NCBI GenBank assembly: GCA_036504595.1
Contig: DASXUX010000042.1
Coordinates: forward strand, 124,001-188,000
Length of the DNA: 64,000 nt
Direction of reading: 5' to 3'
From: DASXUX01 sp036504595
GTDB taxonomy: Bacteria > Planctomycetota > SZUA-567 > H5-PLA8
Part shown: positions 41,817 to 50,322 of the stretch, piece by piece
Numbering within the stretch: the stretch's first letter is position 1
Layout of the letters: the number at the start of each line of letters is the position of its first letter
The notes under the pieces: generated by a model
Told to the model about the DNA's origin: nothing
Database searches by the model: none
Seen by the model: the letters and a program-made list of their open reading frames with translations, nothing else
Translations under genes and position numbers: made by a program

Positions 41817-43238
41817 TCATTTCGCTATCGAGATCGTCCCCAACACATATCGCTTCTGTCCGTCGTCACCGACAATGCCCAGTTCGATACACGCCGTGCC
41901 GTTTTGGTCTTCGATGGCAGCGGCGATTTGATGGTCGCCGGGCTTGATGTCGTTGGGCACAGTGATCTCAAACGCGACCTGCTGCGCCTCACCGTCATAC
42001 CACGTCCGAACGTCCACATCCTTTGTCAGGCAGCGGCCTTTGACGGGCTCGTCGCGATCCATCAGGTAAACGGCTGGCGCGCATTTCAGCGGCAAGCGAC
42101 CGACGCCGAAATTCTTCCAGCTTGTCTGAATGGTGATGCGTTCGCCCTTCTTCGCGCTGCCCGGCCAACTGGCCTGCGTGACGACGAAACGATAGCCGTT
42201 GCGCAAAACGATTTTCTTCACCAGATCGGGGCGCTGCTCCTTCAATGCCTTCCAGTCGGCCGCGTTCCAGCCCATCGGGAAATAGTTTGTGTGGTGCGCG
42301 AGCATCTCATTGATCAGTTTGTCTATCTCCCCCTCTCCCCCTGGGGGAGGGGGCTGGGGGGAGGGGTTCTTCGCGAGCGTCTCGCGATAACCCCAGCCGT
42401 TTTCGGCGATCAGCGGGCGCGTTTTCCAAAACTCGTTGATCAGCGCGCTCTCCTCTTTGTGCATGAAGCCGCCGAAGCCGTCGCGGCGCATCCAGCAGCC
42501 TTTTTCGAGCGCGTAATCGATGGCGGTGCCCTGCGGATAGGGCTCGTCCTTGTCGCGAGCAAGCTCCACGACGAGCCGCGTTTTCTTGAATGCGGCCAGA
42601 TGCATGTCGATGAACTTCTTGAGCAGTTCGCGCTTATTGACGTTTTTCGGCCACGGCACGCTCGCGCCAAAGCGGTGCCCTTCGCCCCAGAAGCCGTAGC
42701 AGCGGATATCGACGTACTCCAGCCACGGCGCGCCGTCGAACTTCTCCGCGTATGCCTTTACAAACTTTTCGTATGCGTCGATGTACTTCCCGTTCCACCA
42801 TTCGGGCTCGTAAAGATCCTTCTGTCCCATTCCGGCCAGCCACTTCTCATCAGCCGGAAAGAGCTTCACGCCTTTCTTCTGGAGCCACTTTGGAATCGCA
42901 TTCTTGTTGTTCTGAAAGCTCGGCATGATTCGCAGCGCCACGCGCCGATTGGCCTTCAGCGCCGCATCGATCACACCTTTAATGTGCGGGACGTACCAGT
43001 TGTAGCGGCCTTCCTCTTCCTCGATTTCTCCCCACACCGGCACCGACGTGTAAACGATGTCGGCCTCGTCCGGAATCGCTTCCCGCCCATCGCTCGAATA
43101 CAGCACCAGGCCCATGCCGGGATTGTGGAGTTGGCCCTCGCGCGGCTGCGGCTGGACGGAGGTCTCCAGCACGGGGGATTCGCCGGCGAGAGTGCGAAGA
43201 CTAATGAGCAACAGGAGGGTGACATAAGCGCTTTTCAT
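41817..43238 (-). CDS. Secreted beta-barrel glycosidase-like protein with DUF4832-like part
   Basis: 473 aa. Signal peptide KSAYVTLLLLISLRTLAG. An N-terminal TIM-barrel-like half (NPGMGLVLYSSD, YTSVPVWGEIEEEEGRYNW, RVALRIMPS, YVDIRCYGFWGEGH) resembles family 42-type glycosidases with an acid in WGEGH. The C-terminal half (PLIAENGWGYRE, NGYRFVVTQASWPG, SWKNFGVGRLPLKCAPAVYL) matches DUF4832-like proteins. Residues near 305-316 (PSPQPPPPGGEG) are encoded by a repeat insertion at 42329-42366. ATG 43238 is chosen because the 29-residue upstream part is not signal-like. Confidence 0.75.
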   Translation of the reverse strand: MKSAYVTLLLLISLRTLAGESPVLETSVQPQPREGQLHNPGMGLVLYSSDGREAIPDEADIVYTSVPVWGEIEEEEGRYNWYVPHIKGVIDAALKANRRVALRIMPSFQNNKNAIPKWLQKKGVKLFPADEKWLAGMGQKDLYEPEWWNGKYIDAYEKFVKAYAEKFDGAPWLEYVDIRCYGFWGEGHRFGASVPWPKNVNKRELLKKFIDMHLAAFKKTRLVVELARDKDEPYPQGTAIDYALEKGCWMRRDGFGGFMHKEESALINEFWKTRPLIAENGWGYRETLAKNPSPQPPPPGGEGEIDKLINEMLAHHTNYFPMGWNAADWKALKEQRPDLVKKIVLRNGYRFVVTQASWPGSAKKGERITIQTSWKNFGVGRLPLKCAPAVYLMDRDEPVKGRCLTKDVDVRTWYDGEAQQVAFEITVPNDIKPGDHQIAAAIEDQNGTACIELGIVGDDGQKRYVLGTISIAK

Positions 43239-43372
43239 GGTGGGCAAGATGATAACGGCGGCAGGGCCGCACTCAAAATCACTTCCGGTCCTGCGGCCGT
43301 CTTCCGTCGGGATAAAACGTCGCAATGTGGAAAGGCACAGCGAACACCATCACAATCATTCGCGTACCCAAA

Positions 43373-43413
43373 ATCCGCAATCCTGAATTCTGCATTCTGC
43401 ATTCTGAATTCGT
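43373..43413. repeat. ATTCTGC-type near-tandem repeat
   Basis: Degenerate heptamers (atccgcaatcctg, aattctgc, attctgc, attctga) at the 3' end of the SWIM gene, in the 175-bp gap after the DUF4832-like gene start. No ORF is supported in this gap. Confidence 0.6.
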
Positions 43414-45411
43414 TCAGATCAGTTCTTCTCCCATGCGCACCAGAACCAGCAATTCCTTGCACGCCTCGCACGCCGCCTGGCCGTCCCAGCGCGCCGCATG
43501 ACTCTTGCGCTCCAACTCCGCGGACAAGCGCTTCAGGCGCTCGGCGAGCCGGCGGAAGCCACTGGCTCCCGTGCGCTGAGACAGATCGATCATGCGCCGC
43601 GTTAGCGGCGCGTCGGCTCGCCGCAGGCCCAACACAAGCAAATCGCTCAGCGCGTCCTGAGTTTCGCGCAACGTTGATGCGACGGGGTCAGCCTCTGCTG
43701 GCGCGATCTGGGTTGTGCCAGCCATAACGGCTTTCCCGCTAAACCCATCCACCAGCGGCTGAACGATCGAGCGCACGCCATTGGCTTCCCGCACAACGGC
43801 GGTCGGACAGATCGTCAGGCCGTCTGTCGTCAGCCGCACGCTTCCGGCGACGAAACGAATCGACTCCGGAGCTTTCGCCAGAACATCGAGCAGCGCCTCC
43901 GCGCCGCCTCGGCCGCGAAGGCTGTACGGATGCTGCAGAGTCACAGACTGCCCGTCCCCATCCAGCAGCGTCGCCAGCGTGATCTGCCGCGGCGGGTCGA
44001 AACGGCCGTCCTTCACGCTCGCGACTTTCAGCACGTAGAAATTGTCGGCGACGCGGCGCGCCCGCAACGCGCTCGGCGGCATCGCGGCGAGGCGCTCGCG
44101 CAATTCATCGAAACTGTCCACGCGCACGGGCTCTTTCAGTTGTTCCCACGAGAACGCCTGCGGATTGACCGCACAACGCGTGCGCGCGGTGATCAGCCGC
44201 CGGGCCGGCGTGCGCTTTCCGCCGGCCGTCAACAGGACGCCCTGCCCCAGCGCCTGCAACGGCGTGCTTTGAACGACCGACGTCTGCGCGAGGCGGTTGA
44301 AATCCAGGGGCTTGTGCTTGGGATCTGCGGGGTCTGCGAACTCGCGCGTCACGGCGACGACCATGCCGCTGTCGGCGTCCTGCATGAAGACGTTGATGAT
44401 CGCGCCCTTCTTCAGCGTGTGCACGCCGCAACCCAGACCGACGTAACGCCCCTGGCCCAACTCCAGTGGCCGGTCGTCGCGCGTGCCTCGCACCAGCGCC
44501 TGCGGCACGGCGGGCGTGGCGGAGCGGATCGCGTCGCTGCGAATCAGCAGCTCGCCAAGCAGTTCGACCACCAGCTCGGGCATGAACAACGCATCGCGCG
44601 CGCTGTAGCGCTGAAACTGTTCGGCCAAAGCGTCCACGATGTCCGCCGGCCAGAACAGTCCTTCGCGCACGCATTCGCTCGACAGGCGCGAAAGATTCGC
44701 CGCGAAATGTTCCGGCGCCGCGGAGAGTCCGTGCTCCAGCCACTCATCGACGGTCTTCTCCACCGCGCTCAGCGTCGCTTCGGGAATCGGTTGTTTTCCA
44801 CTGCCGGAACTCACCATTCCCGCGCGCTTTTCCTTCGGCAGCAGACGAAACGCCCAGACGACCAGGGCGGCGATCTGCGGCGCCATCTGGGGCGCGCAAT
44901 CGACGTGAGCGTAGCGCAGATCGCCTTTCACCATGAAGCGCACGTTGATCGAGAGCCCGTGCAGCAGCGCTGTCGGCTTGACGCCGCGCACGAGTTCCAG
45001 CAACACGCCGTCCTGGAATTGTTTCTGCGCGCGCGCGAGCATTGCCTTTGGAACCTGCTGCCGCAGAGCTTCGTCGGTGATCTCGCCCGGATCCCACGGT
45101 TCCTGCGGCGCCACCGGCGTGGCCGCGCTGTTCGCAGCGGAGCGTTGATACTTGAGAATCGTGCGAACCAGATGCCGGCACATCGTCACGGACGGACACG
45201 TGCAGCGGCCTTCGCGAGCCGTCTTGGCGCCGGGCAGCACGCAGGTCACTCCGTCGGACCATTTGGCATCGATCGTGCCATCGCCGGCCTCGGAGAGTTC
45301 GCACGCCGGCTCGCCCGCGTCGATTTCGCGGCTCGCGCGATTGACCGTTCCGCGATTGGTGAAGGTCACCAGATCTTCGACGGAAATATGCAGCAGATCC
45401 TGACGCGGCAT
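43414..45411 (-). CDS. SWIM zinc-finger protein of the yeh-like cassette
   Basis: 665 aa. SWIM finger CxCx5CxH at C70, C72, C78 and H80 (CTCPSVTMCRH). SWIM fingers bind DNA or protein. The remaining ~580 residues are helical with no recognised catalytic motif and correspond in place and length to E. coli YehQ-like proteins. Last gene of the WGR-MoxR-DUF5682-VWA-SWIM series, separated from the VWA gene by 126 bp containing two hairpin repeats. Confidence 0.85.
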   Translation of the reverse strand: MPRQDLLHISVEDLVTFTNRGTVNRASREIDAGEPACELSEAGDGTIDAKWSDGVTCVLPGAKTAREGRCTCPSVTMCRHLVRTILKYQRSAANSAATPVAPQEPWDPGEITDEALRQQVPKAMLARAQKQFQDGVLLELVRGVKPTALLHGLSINVRFMVKGDLRYAHVDCAPQMAPQIAALVVWAFRLLPKEKRAGMVSSGSGKQPIPEATLSAVEKTVDEWLEHGLSAAPEHFAANLSRLSSECVREGLFWPADIVDALAEQFQRYSARDALFMPELVVELLGELLIRSDAIRSATPAVPQALVRGTRDDRPLELGQGRYVGLGCGVHTLKKGAIINVFMQDADSGMVVAVTREFADPADPKHKPLDFNRLAQTSVVQSTPLQALGQGVLLTAGGKRTPARRLITARTRCAVNPQAFSWEQLKEPVRVDSFDELRERLAAMPPSALRARRVADNFYVLKVASVKDGRFDPPRQITLATLLDGDGQSVTLQHPYSLRGRGGAEALLDVLAKAPESIRFVAGSVRLTTDGLTICPTAVVREANGVRSIVQPLVDGFSGKAVMAGTTQIAPAEADPVASTLRETQDALSDLLVLGLRRADAPLTRRMIDLSQRTGASGFRRLAERLKRLSAELERKSHAARWDGQAACEACKELLVLVRMGEELI

Positions 45412-45437
45412 CTGTTCACCCTATCGTGCAGCGCTTG

Positions 45438-45536
45438 CACGCTTGAGTTCTGGCCAAGAAGACGGCCAGAACACAAGCGTGGCACCCTTCAATTTAGTTC
45501 TGGCCAAGAAGACGGCCAGAACACAAGCGTGCCACC
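45438..45536. repeat. Loop-conserved hairpin repeat pair (H1 full, H2 half)
   Basis: H1 (45438-45486): outer arm CACGCTTG pairs with CAAGCGTG, inner arm GTTCTGGCC pairs with GGCCAGAAC, loop AAGAAGAC. H2 (45496-45536) repeats the inner stem, loop and 3' arm but lacks the 5' outer arm. It fills the gap between the VWA and SWIM genes. Confidence 0.75.
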
Positions 45537-45537
45537 G

Positions 45538-46668
45538 TTACTTAACCTTTGCCGCCACCCACTCGGCCAGCTCCCCGGGGGTCATTGCGCCGACGTGAGC
45601 GCCCATCGAAACGAGCTGGCCCGCGAGCTGGCGATCGTAGTTCGGGTCGGCGCGTGAATCGAGGGCGGCAAGCCCCAGCAGCGTCACGCCGCTTTCGATG
45701 AGCCCGTGCGCGGTCTCGATCAGCCGCTCCGCCGGAGCGCCTTCGAAGAAATCGGTGATCAAAACGATGATCGTGCGCCGCGGATTATCCACCAGCCGGG
45801 ACGCGTACGCGAGCGCGCCGCCGATGTCCGTTCCGCCGCCGAGCTGCACTTTCATCAACGTTTCGACGGGATCGGTGCAGTGCGGCGTGACATCGACGAT
45901 GTTGGTGTCGAAGAGCACCAGATGCGTGCGCAGCGTGCGAATGTCCCAGAAGATCGACGCGGTGACGGCCGAGTGAATCACGCTGTCGAGCATGCTGCCG
46001 GACTGATCGACGAGGATGATCACCTGCCACTTGTCGGCGTGCCGCCGGACGCGCGAGTAAAAGTACGGCTGCTTGATGAAGAGCTTTTTGCTTTTCGGAT
46101 CGTAGTTCGCCAGGTTGCTGCGGATCGTGCGCTTGATGTCGAAGTTCTTTGCGACTTTCAGGAACGAGCGCTGCTGGCGGTTGAGCGACCCGCAGAAAGG
46201 CTGCGTGATTTTGCGCGCCAGCTTTTCCATGAGTTGCTCGACGACCTTGCGCACCATGTCGCGCGCAAGCTTCAGGACTTCCTGGTTCATCAAGTGCTTG
46301 GTGTGCAGCACGGCTTTCAGCAGCGTCGGGCTGGGCGTCGCGCGTTTGAGCAGCTCCGGGTTGGTGACCATTTCCTGAATCTGGTAACGCTCCAACGCGT
46401 CCTGCTCCAGCCGCTCGATCGTCTTTTTCGGAAAGAGCGTGTGCACGGCGTTTATCCAGTCAGGGACCGTCAGCGCAGAATCGCCCATGCCGCCGCGGCG
46501 CTCGTCAGCGGGGCGCACGTTCCGCCCGGCGGTCTCGCGGCAGTACAAGAAGTCGAGAGCCCCGTCGCGCTCGGCCCACTCACCTTCCAGGCCGCCCAAA
46601 GCCGTCTGTGCGCCATCGCCGAGCACAAGCCGCCAGCGCAGTTTCCGTAACGCCATGTCGCCGCTCAT
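45538..46668 (-). CDS. VWA-domain protein of the yeh-like cassette
   Basis: 376 aa. The N-terminal helical half (about 65-200) precedes a von Willebrand A domain with the metal-binding DQSGS (221-225), a downstream GGTD threonine and a LITDFFEG aspartate motif. VWA proteins commonly pair with MoxR ATPases to remodel or load metal into partners. It corresponds to YehP of E. coli. The ATG overlaps the DUF5682 stop (ATGA). Confidence 0.92.
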   Translation of the reverse strand: MSGDMALRKLRWRLVLGDGAQTALGGLEGEWAERDGALDFLYCRETAGRNVRPADERRGGMGDSALTVPDWINAVHTLFPKKTIERLEQDALERYQIQEMVTNPELLKRATPSPTLLKAVLHTKHLMNQEVLKLARDMVRKVVEQLMEKLARKITQPFCGSLNRQQRSFLKVAKNFDIKRTIRSNLANYDPKSKKLFIKQPYFYSRVRRHADKWQVIILVDQSGSMLDSVIHSAVTASIFWDIRTLRTHLVLFDTNIVDVTPHCTDPVETLMKVQLGGGTDIGGALAYASRLVDNPRRTIIVLITDFFEGAPAERLIETAHGLIESGVTLLGLAALDSRADPNYDRQLAGQLVSMGAHVGAMTPGELAEWVAAKVK

Positions 46669-49154
46669 GGTCTGGCCTCCAGCGCGCCTGAAGGTGCGGC
46701 GGGCGCCTCGCCCGCCGCACCCCGGGCGAGGGCGCCCGGGGCTCCTTGGCTTTCGCGACCGCGCAAGCCGTAGCGTTCAAGCGCCGCGGCCAGGCGAGAT
46801 TCGAACGCAATCGCGGCCGCGGCTTCGGCGACGCTTAGGGCCGCGCCGGTGACTTCAACTTCCTCTGGCTTGTCGCCGGCGGCGCTGAGCAGACTCAGAG
46901 CCATGTGGTGTTTTTCTCTGGGCGTGAAATAGGTGAACGCCAGGCGCAGCGCGGGCAGCGCGATCAAATACTGATCATCGTTATATCCCATGAGCAACTC
47001 GTCCACAGCCGTCAGCAGCCCGACGTGCCGCTGAGCGGGCTCGCGCGCGATGCAGAAAACGCCGCTCAGATAATCGCCGAGACGCGCGGGATCGGCGAAG
47101 AGCTTCATCTCGCTGAGCACGCGCTGCGGATCGGCACAGCCCAGCACCCACAAGGCTCCGGTCGCCGCGCCGCGGATGGCGGGCGATTGATTTTTGTCCG
47201 CCGACACGCGCGTGAAAACATCGGTCATCTCGTTCTTGTCGAAAACGTCCGCGCCGCTGGACTGGATTCCGCCGCACACTTCGTAGGTCTCCACCAACGC
47301 CTTGATCGCGTTCAACACCGGCAGATCCTTGCCTGTGATCTGGCCGAGACTCTCGAAGAGCGCGAGCGAACGCTGCCAGTTTCGGTGGATCAGGCTTTCG
47401 AGCTGATTCAGCCCGGCGGTCTTCAACACACGGTCGTACTTGTACAAGTAAAGGAGGTGCCGCAGGGCGACGACGACGTTGAGGAAATCGGAATCGGCTC
47501 GCAACAATGCGTCCAGGCGGCTGTAGACGTCGTGCGCGTGCGCGGCCAGCCCGGCGAGCGCGGCATCGAGCAGAACGCCGGCGGCGGCGCCGGAGTCGCG
47601 CGCGATGGCCTTGATGCGTTCGGCCAGGACAGCTTCGGCGGCGGTGTCCAGGCTGGCGCCATAGCGCGCGGCCTCGATGGTGGACGAATCGAACTCGGGG
47701 CTCCATGCGACGTCCCAGCGCTCGACGATCGACGAGAGATCCTCGCGCGTGTGCAGATCCGTCCCGCCCGTGCGATTGAAGCCGGCGATGCCCAGCAGGC
47801 GCAGTTGGTGCAGCACGCGGCTTTTTTCCGCATCGGCAGGCTTATCGAGATCCAGCTCGATTTCGCGCCGCGCGTCCTGCGGCTCCAGCTTGTGCTCCGC
47901 CAAGCGCGCCTTCAAGTCGGCGACCAGCGGCGGCAGCGACGTTCCTTTCGCCAGCCGGCCGCGCTGATCGCCGCGGAAAACGTCGAGGATCGCGTCGAGC
48001 AGCGGATGCGAGCAGCCGAGCGCGACCTCGTCCTTCAGCACGGCGCTCTTCAGGCCATCGACCAGGTCGCGCCGCCAGATTTCCGCATGGGAACGCAGCG
48101 CGGCGAGGGCTTGAGCGGTCGTTTCGACGCCGATCAAATCGGCGGAACTGACGATCTGCTCTTTCTTGCGCAGCGCGCTGACGACTTCCCCGAGGAGTTT
48201 TCGGTGGCGGAATGGTCCGCCGCTTTGCCGATCGTTCCACACGCAATGATAAAAACCCGGGCCCGGCATGCCCGCGTTGTAGCCCGTCAGGCCGTCCAGG
48301 CGCGAGTAGGAATAGGGCGTGAGGGCGATGCCGGCCTCGCCCTCTCCCCGCGAGGGCCGAGCAAGCGAAGCGAGACCGGGGTGAGGGGGCGTTTGCTCCA
48401 ACTCCAACAGTCCGCTGCTGTGGTATCCGCCGGTGACGATCAGCACCTGACCACTGCAACTGTCCATCACGCGGCGAATTTGCTGCGCCATGAAAGCTTC
48501 GCGCTTCAGATCGGATTGCGGAATCGCGTCGCCATCCAGTTGCCGGCTGTGAAAGCAGTAGCTGTGGCAGCGCTGCAAGTAGACCGGCAGCGTCAGGCGT
48601 TCGATTTCGAACAATTCGTCCCACAGCGCATCGAAGTCATCCACGCCAAGCTCGCGGCAAAGCGTCGCGACGTATTTGCTGCGGCGCAGTTCTGCGTCGG
48701 CGTAGCGATTCGTGACCTCTTCTTCGGCGGCGAGTTCGGACCACGGCAGATCGATAAATTCGACGTGCGCCTTCACTTTTCGCGCGGCCAGCAACGCCTG
48801 CCACTCCGGCGAGTATTCGCAGAACGGGTAATACGCACCGCGCCGCTGGTCCTCGTTCACTCGCACGAAGCTGTAGATTGCGATGGGCAGCGTGTGGCCG
48901 AGATAGAGTTCCTGGAACTGCGGGTTGAAGTCGGACGGGCCTTCGATCAGCACGGCCGCCGGCTTCATATCCAAAATAAGCTGCTGCACGAGCCGCGCGG
49001 CCGCGGGGCTGTGATGGCGCACGGGAAAGTAGACGGCGCGCCCGCGCGTGTCGCAAAGCCGGGAGAGAACAGCAGCCGCAGATAAATTAACGCCGATGTT
49101 TTCGTTTTCTTTCTTCATCTGCGTCTGCGGTTCTAAAACGGTTTTTTGTCTCAC
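46665..49154 (-). CDS. DUF5682 protein of the yeh-like cassette
   Basis: About 829 aa, comparable to YehM. The core begins YFPVRHHSPAAARLVQQL, then VLIEGPSDF near residue 70 and GGYHSSGLLE near 245. The H/E/H pattern is reminiscent of the TIKI/TraB/EreA hydrolase fold, which is inference. The start is uncertain: GTG 49154 or ATG 49118. The first ~30 residues are translated from an intergenic repeat (cgcagatgaag and its inverse). Residues near 255-275 and the last ~28 residues (GAPGALARGAAGEAPAAPSG) come from GC-palindrome repeats, so the protein's edges have been remodelled by repeats. Confidence 0.85.
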   Translation of the reverse strand: MRQKTVLEPQTQMKKENENIGVNLSAAAVLSRLCDTRGRAVYFPVRHHSPAAARLVQQLILDMKPAAVLIEGPSDFNPQFQELYLGHTLPIAIYSFVRVNEDQRRGAYYPFCEYSPEWQALLAARKVKAHVEFIDLPWSELAAEEEVTNRYADAELRRSKYVATLCRELGVDDFDALWDELFEIERLTLPVYLQRCHSYCFHSRQLDGDAIPQSDLKREAFMAQQIRRVMDSCSGQVLIVTGGYHSSGLLELEQTPPHPGLASLARPSRGEGEAGIALTPYSYSRLDGLTGYNAGMPGPGFYHCVWNDRQSGGPFRHRKLLGEVVSALRKKEQIVSSADLIGVETTAQALAALRSHAEIWRRDLVDGLKSAVLKDEVALGCSHPLLDAILDVFRGDQRGRLAKGTSLPPLVADLKARLAEHKLEPQDARREIELDLDKPADAEKSRVLHQLRLLGIAGFNRTGGTDLHTREDLSSIVERWDVAWSPEFDSSTIEAARYGASLDTAAEAVLAERIKAIARDSGAAAGVLLDAALAGLAAHAHDVYSRLDALLRADSDFLNVVVALRHLLYLYKYDRVLKTAGLNQLESLIHRNWQRSLALFESLGQITGKDLPVLNAIKALVETYEVCGGIQSSGADVFDKNEMTDVFTRVSADKNQSPAIRGAATGALWVLGCADPQRVLSEMKLFADPARLGDYLSGVFCIAREPAQRHVGLLTAVDELLMGYNDDQYLIALPALRLAFTYFTPREKHHMALSLLSAAGDKPEEVEVTGAALSVAEAAAAIAFESRLAAALERYGLRGRESQGAPGALARGAAGEAPAAPSGALEARP

Positions 49155-49161
49155 TGGATTA

Positions 49162-50301
49162 TCAGTCGAGGAAGGTCCGTGCTTCGTAGAAGGCGCGCCA
49201 ATCCGCGCTCTTTCGGTTCTTCACGACGTGGTTGAAATAATGGCGCAGCTTCTTCAGGTCGTCCTGCGAATCTTTCAGCGCCGAACCAATCATGTTTTTG
49301 ACGAGGTGTTCGGCCAGCACACGGCCGTCTTCGTAATAGTACGCGTGGATGCCCGCGGCGTAGCCGACCGAGACCGCCTCGGCCGTGCTCATGACGGTGC
49401 TGAGTTGCTCCAGCGCGTGTCCGTCGGTTGTTTTTCCCGTGCGCAGTTCGTGGAACGCCGTGACAAGCAGCTCTGTTTTTTCGGGCGGCAGCGAGATGGG
49501 AATGCCGCAGTGTTCCAGCAGCCGGTCGGTCTCGCGCTGAACCAGCGCCATCTCCTGCTGCAGATCGGGAATCGGATGCACGGTCTCGAAGTTGAAGCGG
49601 CGCTTCAGCGCGGCGCTCATTTCGTTGACGCCGCGGTCGAGCGTGTTGGCCGTCGCGATGACGTTGAATCCGTTGCGCGCGAAGAGCGCGGTGTGTTCGC
49701 CCTTCAGTTCGGGAACGTGCAGAACGCGGTCGCTCAAGACGGAAAGCAGCGTGTCCTGGATTTCGATCGGGCAGCGCGTGACTTCCTCGAAGCGCACGAT
49801 TTTGCCGTCGGACATGCCGCGGTAGAGGGGCGCGGCGACGAGCGCGTTCATCGAGGGGCCTTCGGCGAGCAGCAGGGCGTAATTCCACGTGTATTTGATG
49901 TTGTCTTCGGTCGTGCCGGCGCTGCCTTGGATCGTCAGCGTCGAGTCGCCGGAGATCGCGGCGGCGAGCAGTTCGCTTAAATAACTTTTCGCGGTGCCGG
50001 GTTCGCCGATGAGCATGAGGCCGCGATTGGTCGCGAGCGCCACGATACAGCATTCGACGAAGCTGCGCCGGCCGACGAACTTGGGAACGCAGCCGCGTTT
50101 TTCGTCGCCCAGCACGAACGCGAGGACGGCTTTGGGCGAAAGCTTCCAGCCCGGCGGCTTCGGGGCTTGAGCGTCCTGCTCGGCGAGCTTCTTCAGTTCG
50201 CCGGCGTAGAGCGCTTCGGCCGATGGGCGCTGCAGGTCGGCGAGGGCGCTTGCGGGTGCGGGACTTTGTTTACCAGACTTCTTGTTTTCGCTTGCGGGCA
50301 T
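49162..50301 (-). CDS. MoxR-family AAA+ ATPase of the yeh-like cassette
   Basis: 379 aa. Walker A GEPGTAKS (99-106), Walker-B-like IVRFEEVTRC, sensor/arginine-finger region ATANTLDRGVNEMSAALKRR. MoxR ATPases act as chaperones with VWA partners, here probably the VWA protein two genes downstream. It corresponds to YehL. The N-terminal ~45 residues are a Lys/Pro/Ala-rich tail. It is 8 bp from DUF5682 and 21 bp from the WGR gene. Confidence 0.95.
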   Translation of the reverse strand: MPASENKKSGKQSPAPASALADLQRPSAEALYAGELKKLAEQDAQAPKPPGWKLSPKAVLAFVLGDEKRGCVPKFVGRRSFVECCIVALATNRGLMLIGEPGTAKSYLSELLAAAISGDSTLTIQGSAGTTEDNIKYTWNYALLLAEGPSMNALVAAPLYRGMSDGKIVRFEEVTRCPIEIQDTLLSVLSDRVLHVPELKGEHTALFARNGFNVIATANTLDRGVNEMSAALKRRFNFETVHPIPDLQQEMALVQRETDRLLEHCGIPISLPPEKTELLVTAFHELRTGKTTDGHALEQLSTVMSTAEAVSVGYAAGIHAYYYEDGRVLAEHLVKNMIGSALKDSQDDLKKLRHYFNHVVKNRKSADWRAFYEARTFLD

Positions 50302-50322
50302 GTCGTGCTCCTACGCCACCGT

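Noticed and set aside
45438..45536. Rho-independent terminators at the hairpins between the VWA and SWIM genes
   Set aside because: The stems are strong but no T-run follows on either strand, and the same hairpins occur inside a coding region.
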